From positions 1,150,501-1,214,500 of the forward strand of contig NZ_CP104007.1 in the NCBI RefSeq assembly GCF_029201545.1: a stretch of DNA of 64,000 nt, in the 5' to 3' direction. Below the pieces are notes generated by a model. That model saw nothing but the letters and a program-made list of their open reading frames with translations, had not been told where the DNA came from and did no database searches. Numbering within the stretch: position 1 is the first letter of the stretch; every line of letters starts with the position of its first letter. The translations under genes and the position numbers were made by a program. Positions 45,788 through 53,944 of this stretch are shown piece by piece. The DNA comes from Devosia sp. FJ2-5-3 (GTDB lineage Bacteria; Pseudomonadota; Alphaproteobacteria; Rhizobiales; Devosiaceae).

Positions 45788-46710
45788 ACCCGGATTTGCT
45801 GATCCCGATCATCATCACGCTGGTTGGGGCCTCGACGCCGATCCTCATCGCCGGCCTCGGTGAGCTTGTGGTCGAAAAGAGCGGCGTGCTCAATCTCGGT
45901 GTCGAGGGGATGATGCTGATCGGCGCGGTCGTCGCCTTTGCCGTCACCTATACGACCGGCAATCACTGGCTGGCGATCCTCTGCGCAGCCCTGGCGGCCA
46001 CCGCCGCCTCGATGATCTTCGCTTTCCTGACGCTGACCCTGTCGGCCAGCCAGGTGGCGACGGGCCTCGCCCTGACCATTTTCGGCACGGGGTTTTCCGC
46101 CCTGTTCGGGCAGGCTTATACCGGCAAGCCGATTGCCATCTTTGACTCGGTGTTTCCCGACGAGCTGGAAAACCACCCGTTCTGGCGCGTGGTGTTCGAT
46201 CACAGCCCGCTGGTGTTCTTCTCGCTGTTCATGGTGGTGGCGGTCTGGTGGTTTCTCAACAAGAGCCGGGCAGGGCTGATCTTGCGGGCCGTGGGCGAGA
46301 ATGATTTTTCGGCCCATTCCATCGGCTATTCGGTGATCAAGGTGCGCTATGCCGCCGTCGCGTTCGGCGGCGCCATGGCAGGGATCGCCGGGAGCTGCTT
46401 TCCGCTGTTGCTCACCCCACAATGGGCCGAGCGGCTGACGGCGGGCCGGGGTTGGATTGCTCTGGCTCTCGTGGTGTTCGCCGCCTGGCGACCCTTCCGG
46501 CTTCTCGCCGGCGCCTATCTCTTCGGGCTGGTGATGACCATCGAGGTCTACACCAAGGCTTCGGGCAGCATGGGCCTCTTCCCGTCCGAATTCTGGGCGG
46601 CTCTACCCTATCTGGCGACGATCATCGTTCTCGTGCTGATCTCGCTGCGGCGCTCCGGAAACTCGGCCGCGCCGGCCTGCCTGGGCAAGCCTTTTATGCC
46701 CGGCCAATAA
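45784..46710 (+). CDS. Purine ABC importer permease 2
   Basis: A 308-residue permease of the same class (VVEKSGVLNLGVEGMMLIGA, then TLTLSASQVATGLALTIFGTG and GRGWIALALVVFAAWRPF). The NLGVEGMM motif marks the second subunit of such importers. The start overlaps the preceding gene by 4 bp (ATGA), so the two channel subunits are translationally coupled. The C-terminal tail (SGNSAAPACLGKPFMPGQ) is somewhat longer than usual. Confidence 0.92.
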   Translation: MNPDLLIPIIITLVGASTPILIAGLGELVVEKSGVLNLGVEGMMLIGAVVAFAVTYTTGNHWLAILCAALAATAASMIFAFLTLTLSASQVATGLALTIFGTGFSALFGQAYTGKPIAIFDSVFPDELENHPFWRVVFDHSPLVFFSLFMVVAVWWFLNKSRAGLILRAVGENDFSAHSIGYSVIKVRYAAVAFGGAMAGIAGSCFPLLLTPQWAERLTAGRGWIALALVVFAAWRPFRLLAGAYLFGLVMTIEVYTKASGSMGLFPSEFWAALPYLATIIVLVLISLRRSGNSAAPACLGKPFMPGQ

Positions 46711-46750
46711 TAACAATAAGCCTAGAGATGTCAGTCAAGGAGAAGACAGC

Positions 46751-47833
46751 ATGACTATTCTAACCCGCCGTACGGCGCTCAAGCTTGGAGCCGCCGGCTT
46801 CATGCTCACGATTGCGAGCCAGCTCGCCCTCGGCCAGGACGGCCCGCTCAAGATCGGTTTCGTCAATGTCGGCCCCAAGGACGACAATGGCTGGACCTAT
46901 GGCCACTGGGTTGCCGCACAGGCGCTCGAGGAAGAATTCGGCGATGCGATCGAAATCACCTTCGTGGAAAGCGTGCCGGAAGGCCCGGACTGCGAACGCG
47001 TGCTGCGCGAACTGGCCCAGCAGGGCAACAAGATCATCTTCGCCACCAGCTTCGGCTTCGGCGACTATGTGATCAAGGTCGCCCGCGAATTCCCCGACGT
47101 GATCTTCGAGCACGCCACCGGCTACCAGCGCTCGGAAAATGTCGGCACCTATAACGCCCGCTTCCACGAAGGTCGCGCCGTCATGGGGACGCTGGCCGGT
47201 CATCTCAGCCAGACCAAGAATATCGGCTATATCGGCTCGTTCCCGATCCCCGAAGTGGTGATGGGCATCAACGCCTTCACGCTCGCTGCCCGCAAGATCA
47301 ACCCGGAAATCACCGTGAACGTGGTCTGGCTCTCGAGCTGGCACGACCCGGCCAAGGAAGCCGACGCGGCCCGCGCCCTCATCGACCAGGGCGCCGACAT
47401 CATCGTGCAGCACACGGACGGCCCGGCGGCTCTCCAGGTTGCCGAAGAGCGCGGCATCATCGGTGGTTTCGGCCAGGGCGCCGACATGAGCGCCTTCGCG
47501 CCCAAGTCGCACCTCTCCGCGATCATCGACGTCTGGGCACCGCACTATATCCAGGTGATCAAGGATGTGCAGGCCGGTACCTGGGTTTCCGACGACAGCT
47601 GGCCGGGCATTGCCGCGGGCGAAGTGGTCATCGGGCCCTATAACGAGAAGATCCCGGCCGACGTCGTCGCCGCTGCCGAAGCCGTCAAGGCCGGTATCGT
47701 CGATGGTTCGGTCAATCCGTTCACCGGCCCGATCGTCGACAACACCGGCACCGAGCGCGTGCCGGCCGGCCAGACCATCGATGACGCAGGCCTCTGGGCC
47801 ATGGACTGGTATGTCGAGGGCGTGAAGGCCTAA
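46751..47833 (+). CDS. BMP-family substrate-binding protein of the purine importer
   Basis: A 360-residue periplasmic protein of the basic-membrane-protein (PnrA/BmpA) family, which binds purine nucleosides or bases. The signal (LTRRTALKLGAAGFMLTIAS) has a twin arginine and may use the Tat route, with cleavage near LALGQ. The mature part begins LKIGFVNVGPKDDNGWTYGH, whose Asp, Asn and Trp positions fit the ligand pocket of the family. It is followed by a stem-loop and then puuD. Confidence 0.92.
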   Translation: MTILTRRTALKLGAAGFMLTIASQLALGQDGPLKIGFVNVGPKDDNGWTYGHWVAAQALEEEFGDAIEITFVESVPEGPDCERVLRELAQQGNKIIFATSFGFGDYVIKVAREFPDVIFEHATGYQRSENVGTYNARFHEGRAVMGTLAGHLSQTKNIGYIGSFPIPEVVMGINAFTLAARKINPEITVNVVWLSSWHDPAKEADAARALIDQGADIIVQHTDGPAALQVAEERGIIGGFGQGADMSAFAPKSHLSAIIDVWAPHYIQVIKDVQAGTWVSDDSWPGIAAGEVVIGPYNEKIPADVVAAAEAVKAGIVDGSVNPFTGPIVDNTGTERVPAGQTIDDAGLWAMDWYVEGVKA

Positions 47834-47868
47834 GCGGCCTTTTCATCCACGACCTCACGACAAAAGGG

Positions 47869-47888
47869 GGGCGGGTTCATCCCCGCCC
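47869..47888 (+). other. Stem-loop after the BMP binding-protein gene
   Basis: GGGCGGG (47869-47875) pairs with CCCGCCC (47882-47888) across a six-base loop, between the binding-protein stop and puuD. There is no T run. It is placed like the hairpins after the other two binding-protein genes in the window. Confidence 0.5.
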
Positions 47889-47910
47889 TCAACCTTGAAG
47901 GGGAGCCGAA

Positions 47911-49134
47911 ATGGGCGATCTAGCTATTTTCTATGAATGGTCGATGTTTGCAGTGCGCTGGCTGCATGTGGTGACGGCCATCGCCTGGATCGGCTCATCC
48001 TTTTACTTCATTGCGCTCGACCTTGGCCTGCGCAAGACGCCGAGCCTGCCGCCGCTCGCCCATGGCGAGGAATGGCAGGTGCATGGCGGGGGCTTTTATC
48101 ACATCCAGAAATATCTCGTGGCGCCGGAATTTTTGCCCGAGCACCTGACCTGGTTCAAATGGGAAAGCTACGCGACCTGGCTATCGGGCGCGATGCTTCT
48201 GGCGCTGCTCTATTATGTGGGCGCGGACCTTTTCCTCATCGATCGCAATGTGCTCGACGTGCCCAATTGGGTGGCGATCCTGCTCTCGGCGGGCTCGATC
48301 GTCTTGGGCTGGCTGCTTTATGACGCGCTTTGCAAATCACCCATTGGCCAATCGACCACGGGGCTGATGCTGGTGTTGTTCGCGATCCTCGTGGCGATGA
48401 GCTGGGGCTATACGCAGCTTTTCACCGGCCGCGCGGCGATGCTGCATATGGGCGCGTTTACCGCGACCATCATGACGGCGAACGTTGCCATGATTATCAT
48501 TCCCAACCAGAAGATCGTGGTGGGTGATCTCAAGGCGGGGCGCGTGCCGGACGCCAAATATGGCAAGATCGCCAAGCAGCGGAGCCTCCATAACAACTAC
48601 CTGACGCTGCCCGTTATCTTTTTCATGCTCTCGAGCCACTATCCGCTGGCCTTCGCCACGCAGTGGAACTGGGTGATCGCTTCGCTGATCTTCCTCGTCG
48701 GCGTGGTCATCCGGCACTATTTCAACACCCGCCACGCAAGGAAGGGCAATCCGCACTGGACCTGGGCGGTCGCGGTGATCCTCTTCCTCATCATCGCCTG
48801 GCTCTCGACGGCGCCGAAGATCGGCGAGAGCGGGGAGGCACTGGTGTCGGCTAGCGCCGAACGTTTCATGGCGGCCGAGCATTTCGAGGCGGCGAGCCTT
48901 GCGGTGCAGACACGCTGCGCCATGTGCCACACGGCTGAGCCGAGCTGGGAGGGCGTCTACCAGGCGCCCAAGCATGTCATTCTCGACAACGACGCTGATA
49001 TCGCCAACCATGCCCATGAGATTGCGATCCAGGCCGGTTATTCGCACGCCATGCCGCCGGGCAATGTCACCGCCATGACCGATGCGGAGCGCGCGCTGCT
49101 GGTTGAGTGGTTCCGCGAGGGGTCGGGGTCATGA
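47911..49134 (+). CDS. puuD: Membrane-bound urate hydroxylase with cytochrome c domain
   Basis: A 407-residue inner-membrane urate hydroxylase that makes 5-hydroxyisourate and passes electrons to the respiratory chain. Residues 1 to about 310 carry eight or so helices of the DUF989-type domain (RWLHVVTAIAWIGSSFYFI, KWESYATWLSGAMLL, NVAMIIIPNQKI, IRHYFNTRHARKGN). The C-terminal periplasmic cytochrome c domain binds heme at CAMCH (336-340), with a Met near 381 (HAMPPGN) as sixth ligand. It is an alternative to soluble uricase, which is absent here. It overlaps guaD by 4 bp. Confidence 0.94.
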   Translation: MGDLAIFYEWSMFAVRWLHVVTAIAWIGSSFYFIALDLGLRKTPSLPPLAHGEEWQVHGGGFYHIQKYLVAPEFLPEHLTWFKWESYATWLSGAMLLALLYYVGADLFLIDRNVLDVPNWVAILLSAGSIVLGWLLYDALCKSPIGQSTTGLMLVLFAILVAMSWGYTQLFTGRAAMLHMGAFTATIMTANVAMIIIPNQKIVVGDLKAGRVPDAKYGKIAKQRSLHNNYLTLPVIFFMLSSHYPLAFATQWNWVIASLIFLVGVVIRHYFNTRHARKGNPHWTWAVAVILFLIIAWLSTAPKIGESGEALVSASAERFMAAEHFEAASLAVQTRCAMCHTAEPSWEGVYQAPKHVILDNDADIANHAHEIAIQAGYSHAMPPGNVTAMTDAERALLVEWFREGSGS

Positions 49135-50432
49135 CCCGCACAATTCTGCGCGGTCGGGTACTGAGCTTTGTCCGTGCGCCGCAGGGGATCGAGGATAGCA
49201 AGAGCTATCTCTATCTCGAGGACGGCGCCGTCACCATGGCGGATGGCAGCATCGTGTCGGTGGGGGAGTTTGAGGCCGCCGACAAGAGCGATGCCATTGT
49301 CATCGACCACCGGCCGAACCTGATCCTGCCTGGGTTCATCGATCTGCACCTGCACTATGTGCAGAGCCAGATGCTGGCGGCTTATGCCGGCTCGCTGCTC
49401 GAGTGGCTCAATACCTATACCTTCATCGAGGAGCAGAAATTCTCCCAGCAGGGCCATGCCGATGCGGTGGCGGTGGATTTTTACGACAATCTGATCCGCC
49501 ACGGCACGACCACGGCGGTGGCCTATTGCTCGAGCCATCCGCGCTCGGTGGATGCCTATTTTGCCGAGGCGCAGCGGCGCAATATGCTTGTCGTCGGCGG
49601 CAAGGTGATGATGGATCGCAATGCGCCCGAGGCGCTCTGCGACAGTGCCCAGTCCGGCTATGACGACACTAAGGCGCTGATCGCGCGTTGGCATGGGCGG
49701 GGTCGGGCGCACTACGCCATTTCGCCGCGCTTTGCCATTACCTCGACGCCCGAGCAGCTCGAGATGAGCCGGGCCTTGGTGGCTGAGCACCCTGATTGCT
49801 ATGTGCAGACCCATCTCGGGGAAAACGACGCCGAGATCGCCTATTCCATGGAGCTCTATCCGGCGGCCAAGGACTATACCGGCATCTACGAGGATCATGG
49901 GCTTTTAGGGCCCAAGACGCTGCTGGGACACTGCATCCATCTCAACCATCGCGAGACCGCGGTGTTGGCTGAGACCGGATCGGTGGCGGTGTTCTGCCCG
50001 ACGTCCAATCTTTTCCTCGGCTCGGGCCTGTTCGATCTTGACCGGCTGAGCAAGGCCGGGGTGCGGATCGGGCTCGCCACTGATATCGGCGGGGGCACCA
50101 GCTTTTCCATGCTCCGCACCATGGATGAGGGGTTCAAGATCCAGCAATTGCGCGGGCATCGCTGGAACCCGCTGGCCAGTTTCCACCAGTCGACGCGCGG
50201 CAATGCCGAGGCGCTGGGGCTGGCCGACAGGATCGGAACCATCGCCCCGGGCAGCGACGCCGATCTCATCGTGCTCGATGCGCGGGCGACCCCGGCCATG
50301 CGGATGCGCATGGCAACAGTGGAAACGCTCGTCGAAGAATTGTTCCTGCTCCAGACGATGGGCGACGATCGGGCAATAGCCGAAGTCTATGTTGCTGGCG
50401 CAAAGGCGAAGTCAACTTTAGGCGGGTTGTGA
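49131..50432 (+). CDS. guaD: Guanine deaminase (amidohydrolase type)
   Basis: A 433-residue metal-dependent amidohydrolase that turns guanine into xanthine, feeding xanthine dehydrogenase. The metal-binding HLH pair is His73 and His75 (GFIDLHLHYVQ), followed by QTHLGEN, LLGHCIHL and the ATDIGGGTSFSM segment with the catalytic-type Asp. Length is normal for the family. ATG 49131 overlaps the puuD stop, which fixes the start. The gene order puuD-guaD-glcB puts purine oxidation next to glyoxylate use. Confidence 0.93.
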   Translation: MTRTILRGRVLSFVRAPQGIEDSKSYLYLEDGAVTMADGSIVSVGEFEAADKSDAIVIDHRPNLILPGFIDLHLHYVQSQMLAAYAGSLLEWLNTYTFIEEQKFSQQGHADAVAVDFYDNLIRHGTTTAVAYCSSHPRSVDAYFAEAQRRNMLVVGGKVMMDRNAPEALCDSAQSGYDDTKALIARWHGRGRAHYAISPRFAITSTPEQLEMSRALVAEHPDCYVQTHLGENDAEIAYSMELYPAAKDYTGIYEDHGLLGPKTLLGHCIHLNHRETAVLAETGSVAVFCPTSNLFLGSGLFDLDRLSKAGVRIGLATDIGGGTSFSMLRTMDEGFKIQQLRGHRWNPLASFHQSTRGNAEALGLADRIGTIAPGSDADLIVLDARATPAMRMRMATVETLVEELFLLQTMGDDRAIAEVYVAGAKAKSTLGGL

Positions 50433-50487
50433 CACAAGCTGCGATGGCCTAAAGCTGTCGCCAAGCTGTTATCAAAAGGCATATGGT

Positions 50488-52650
50488 ATGAGCGACTACC
50501 CAACGAAATCCGGCCTTTCTGTTCATCCGCTGCTGGTGGATTTCGTCGAAAAGGAAGCCCTTCCCGGGCTGGCCGTGAGTGCAGACCAGTTCTGGAACGG
50601 ACTGGCGGCCCTGGCCAAAGAACATGTCCCGACCAATGAGCGCCTGCTGGCCAAGCGCGACGATATCCAGGGCAAGATCGATGACTGGCATCGCGCCAAT
50701 GGCGCCGTGGCCGGCAAGGAAGACGCCTATCAGGCGTTCCTGCGCGAGATCGGCTATCTCGTCGACGAGCCCGCTGACTTCTCCATCGAGACCGAAAACC
50801 TCGACCCGGAAATTTCCAGCATTTGCGGCCCCCAGCTGGTGGTGCCGGTTTCCAATGCCCGCTATGCGCTGAACGCGGCCAATGCCCGTTTCGGCAGCCT
50901 TTACGATGCGCTCTATGGCACCGACGCGATCAGCCGCGATGGCGATCTGGCGCCGGGCAGGGGTTTTAACGAGGCACGCGCCGCCGCCGTTGTGGCCAAG
51001 GCGGCCGAATTCCTCGATGCCAGCTTCCCTCTGGCAGGCGGCAGCCACAAGGATGCAACAGGCTATCACATCGTCCAGGAAGGCGATGTGAAGATGCTGT
51101 TCGTCGACACGTCTATCGGTCGCACCGGCCTGCGCGATCCCGACGCATTTGTCGGCTATGCCGGCACGGAAAAATCCGGCGAGATCGTGCTCAAGCACAA
51201 TGGCTTGCATGTGATCCTGGTGATCGCTCCGGAAACCGCTATCGGCTCCAAGCACGCTGCCGGCCTTAGCGACGTCGTTGTCGAGGCCGCGCTGACCACG
51301 ATCCAGGATTGTGAAGATTCGGTCGCGGCCGTCGATGCCGAAGACAAGGTCGGCGTTTATCGCAATTGGCTTGGCCTGATGAACGGGACCCTTGAGGACA
51401 CGTTCGAAAAGGGCGGCAAGCAGGTTACCCGCAAGCTCAGTGCCGACCGGACCTATAAGGACATTCGCGGCAATGAGCTGGTGCTCAAGGGCCGCTCGCT
51501 GCTGCTGGTGCGCAATGTTGGTCACCTGATGACCACCGATGCGGTGCTGCTCGATGGCAAGCCGATCGGCGAAGGCTTGATGGATGCCGCCGTGACCGCG
51601 CTCTGCGCGATGCATGACAAGGGCGGCAATTCGCGGACCGGCGCAACCTATGTGGTCAAGCCCAAGATGCATGGCCCCGAGGAAGTGGCCTTTGCCTGCG
51701 CCATCTTCGCCTCGGTCGAAAAGTTCCTGGGCCTTGCGCCCAATACGATCAAGATCGGCATCATGGACGAGGAGCGCCGCACCTCGGCCAACCTCAAGGC
51801 TGCCATCTATGAAGCGCGTGAGCGCGTGTTCTTCATCAATACGGGCTTCCTCGACCGCACCGGCGACGAAATCCATACCTCGATGGAAGCCGGCCCGGTG
51901 CTGCGCAAGGACGAGATCAAGGCCGAGCGCTGGATTGCTTCCTACGAAGACCGCAACGTTCTGATTGGTCTGGCTTGCGGGTTCTCGGGCAAGGCCCAGA
52001 TCGGCAAGGGCATGTGGGCGCGTCCCGACGACATGGCTGCGATGATGGAGTCCAAGATCGGCCATCCGAACGCGGGCGCCAATACCGCCTGGGTGCCGTC
52101 GCCGACCGCCGCGATCCTCCACGCGCTGCACTATCACCAGGTCGATGTGTTCGAGGCCCAGCGCCGTCGGCACAACCAGGCTCTGCCGGGTCTCAGCGAA
52201 CTGTTCTCCATGCCGGCGCTCGACGCCTCGACCCTCAGCCACGACGAGATCGTGCGCGAGCTCGAGAACAATGCGCAGGGCATTCTGGGCTATGTCGTCC
52301 GCTGGGTGCAGCAGGGCGTGGGCTGTTCCAAGGTGCCTGACATCAACAATGTCGGCCTGATGGAAGACCGCGCCACCTGCCGCATTTCGAGCCAGGCCGT
52401 TGCCAACTGGCTGCGCCACGGCCTCGTCAGCCGCGACGAGGTGACCTCGGTGTTCGAGCGCATGGCCAAGGTGGTCGATGAGCAGAACGCCGGCGACCCG
52501 ATCTATCGGCCGATGGCCGAGAATTATCAGTCGGTGGCCTTCCAGGCCGCGCTCGATCTGGCGCTCAAGGGCGTCGACCAGCCGAGCGGCTACACCGAAC
52601 CGCTGCTCCACGCCGCCCGCCGCAAGGTCAAGGCCCGCGACAAGAAGTAG
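50488..52650 (+). CDS. glcB: Malate synthase G
   Basis: A 720-residue cytoplasmic enzyme that condenses glyoxylate with acetyl-CoA to give malate. Length and sequence match malate synthase G and not the shorter AceB; NTGFLDRTGDEIHTSMEAGP near residue 450 is a family signature. It starts 55 bp after guaD, in the same direction. As purine breakdown by AllA yields glyoxylate, a link is plausible, but glcB also serves glycolate use and the glyoxylate cycle. A strong terminator ends the unit. Confidence 0.95.
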   Translation: MSDYPTKSGLSVHPLLVDFVEKEALPGLAVSADQFWNGLAALAKEHVPTNERLLAKRDDIQGKIDDWHRANGAVAGKEDAYQAFLREIGYLVDEPADFSIETENLDPEISSICGPQLVVPVSNARYALNAANARFGSLYDALYGTDAISRDGDLAPGRGFNEARAAAVVAKAAEFLDASFPLAGGSHKDATGYHIVQEGDVKMLFVDTSIGRTGLRDPDAFVGYAGTEKSGEIVLKHNGLHVILVIAPETAIGSKHAAGLSDVVVEAALTTIQDCEDSVAAVDAEDKVGVYRNWLGLMNGTLEDTFEKGGKQVTRKLSADRTYKDIRGNELVLKGRSLLLVRNVGHLMTTDAVLLDGKPIGEGLMDAAVTALCAMHDKGGNSRTGATYVVKPKMHGPEEVAFACAIFASVEKFLGLAPNTIKIGIMDEERRTSANLKAAIYEARERVFFINTGFLDRTGDEIHTSMEAGPVLRKDEIKAERWIASYEDRNVLIGLACGFSGKAQIGKGMWARPDDMAAMMESKIGHPNAGANTAWVPSPTAAILHALHYHQVDVFEAQRRRHNQALPGLSELFSMPALDASTLSHDEIVRELENNAQGILGYVVRWVQQGVGCSKVPDINNVGLMEDRATCRISSQAVANWLRHGLVSRDEVTSVFERMAKVVDEQNAGDPIYRPMAENYQSVAFQAALDLALKGVDQPSGYTEPLLHAARRKVKARDKK

Positions 52651-52674
52651 ACATTTTGGTTTTTGAGTTGGAAG

Positions 52675-52698
52675 ACCCCCGCGTGAGCGGGGGTTTTT
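52675..52698 (+). terminator. Terminator after glcB
   Basis: An 8-bp stem ACCCCCGC (52675-52682) with GCGGGGGT (52687-52694), a four-base loop, and four T. Confidence 0.85.
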
Positions 52699-52724
52699 GT
52701 ATTTGGGGGGATGGTGCGAAGGCT

Positions 52725-52798
52725 ACCCCCTCCCGAGCGCCGCTAGGGCCTGCGGCCTAAGCTTTGCTTGCCCTCCCCTCAAGGGGGAGGGTGGAGAC
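52725..52798. repeat. Dispersed repeat shared with 39651-39722
   Basis: A unit of about 72 bp beginning ACCCCCTCCCGAGC and ending CCCTCCCCTCAAGGGGGAGGGT, closely similar in the same orientation to the copy between xdhA and xdhB. It ends in a palindromic CCTC/GAGG hairpin. Confidence 0.75.
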
Positions 52799-52824
52799 GG
52801 CGACGGAGCCGAGGACTGAGGAAG

Positions 52825-52936
52825 TACCCCCTCCTAACCTCCCCCTGAAAAGGGGGAGGGACGCATCGGGGAGCGGGACGGATTAAAGTGCACTGACGGG
52901 CTCCTCCCCCTATCAGGGGGAGGTTGGGTGGGGGTG
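52825..52936. repeat. Inverted pair of GC-rich repeats after glcB
   Basis: The arms 52825-52860 and 52901-52936 are imperfect reverse complements; each carries a CTCCCCCT/AGGGGGAG hairpin. With its neighbours it fills the 480-bp gap between glcB and the HugZ-like gene, where I see no protein gene. Confidence 0.75.
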
Positions 52937-53014
52937 TTCTGGTGCGCTATTCCGGAGGATGGCCCTGGAGCGGCGCTCGGGCATTGCGGTCTTTGCCTTC
53001 GTTCTTGCGCGGAG

Positions 53015-53107
53015 CTTCCCTCGGGCTTGACCCGAGGGTCTCTCTTCGCGGGCACGTTTCCAGTAAGGGGGCTCGCGGAGTGGCCCTCGGGTCAAGCCCG
53101 AGGGAAG
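53015..53107. repeat. Inverted repeat of the CCCTCGGG type
   Basis: The arms 53015-53040 and 53082-53107 are almost exact reverse complements, and each arm is a palindrome (CCCTCGGG-N5-CCCGAGGG). This makes a third repeat type in the same gap. It lies just downstream of the HugZ-like gene, which reads toward it. Confidence 0.8.
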
Positions 53108-53130
53108 CCTAGTGAGGAGGTCACAAAGAC

Positions 53131-53889
53131 CTAAATTTCCATCAGGCCGACGCGGGCAGTGCGGGCCATTTGGACGAGGGTGAGGTGCATGTCCTGCGGG
53201 ACGGAGAGCGTCTTCTCGAACCAGATGCGGCGAGTGTCGTCGCCATTGGCGAGGTCGATACCTTCGGCGTCGGTGCCGGTGAGGACCCATTTGCCGCCGG
53301 GGGCCTTGGCGTAGAAGCGGGCATAGATGTCGATTGCTTCGGCGTGGTCCTCGTTCATGTGCTCGAGGGCGTTGGCTTCGGCGGCGGCAAGGGCGGGGTC
53401 GGCGCTGGAGAGCAGGTCGGTGGCCACCATGGCGAAGGCCTTGCCGAAGCCGCCATTGAAGCTGGCGTTGACGGGCTCGAGGCGGACAAAGCGGAAATCG
53501 CCGAGGTCGGCATAGAGTTTTGCCTTGGGCTGGTGGGCGAGGTAGCGGGCGTAAAGGCGCGGGTGGTCGGCGCTGGCGCGCTCAATGATTTTCGCCTCGG
53601 CCGAGATGGTGATGCGCGCGTGGGCGAGGGGGTCGCCCTTGCCGGTTTCGCCCAGCAGGAGGGAGCAGCGCGGATCGGCTCGGAGCGCCGGGAAATGGGC
53701 GGCGAGGCCGGAAATCAGCAGGATCGGGGCGCCATCGAAATCGGTGGAGACGCCGACGCGGGTGACCTGGGGAGCGCCGGTCTTGGGATCAAGCGTGGCG
53801 ATGGCACCGTGGCGGGCGGTGCGGATGATGGTCTTGGCCCAGCGGCGGGCCTCGTCATCGGTGGGTTGGAGAAGGTCTTTTTCGGTCAT
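53131..53889 (-). CDS. HugZ-like heme-utilisation/flavin-reductase-fold protein
   Basis: A 252-residue protein with an N-terminal split-barrel (pyridoxamine-phosphate-oxidase-like) domain (TIIRTARHGAIATLDPKTGA, RCSLLLGETGKGDPLAHARI) and a C-terminal DUF2470-like domain (NALEHMNEDHAEAIDIYARF). In HugZ relatives this pair degrades or stores heme, with a C-terminal histidine as ligand. Here the His-rich NEDH segment is present, but the protein ends in VGLMEI, so heme activity is unproven. It stands alone, with repeats after its stop. Confidence 0.85.
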   Translation of the reverse strand: MTEKDLLQPTDDEARRWAKTIIRTARHGAIATLDPKTGAPQVTRVGVSTDFDGAPILLISGLAAHFPALRADPRCSLLLGETGKGDPLAHARITISAEAKIIERASADHPRLYARYLAHQPKAKLYADLGDFRFVRLEPVNASFNGGFGKAFAMVATDLLSSADPALAAAEANALEHMNEDHAEAIDIYARFYAKAPGGKWVLTGTDAEGIDLANGDDTRRIWFEKTLSVPQDMHLTLVQMARTARVGLMEI

Positions 53890-53944
53890 CGCACGGCTCC
53901 GGACAATGCGGTCGGAGTAGGTGAATAAAAGGTGAGCGTCAATA

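Noticed and set aside
52725..53107. Repeats that could suggest a CRISPR array.
   Set aside because: The units are of different families, inverted, not regularly spaced, and no cas genes are present.
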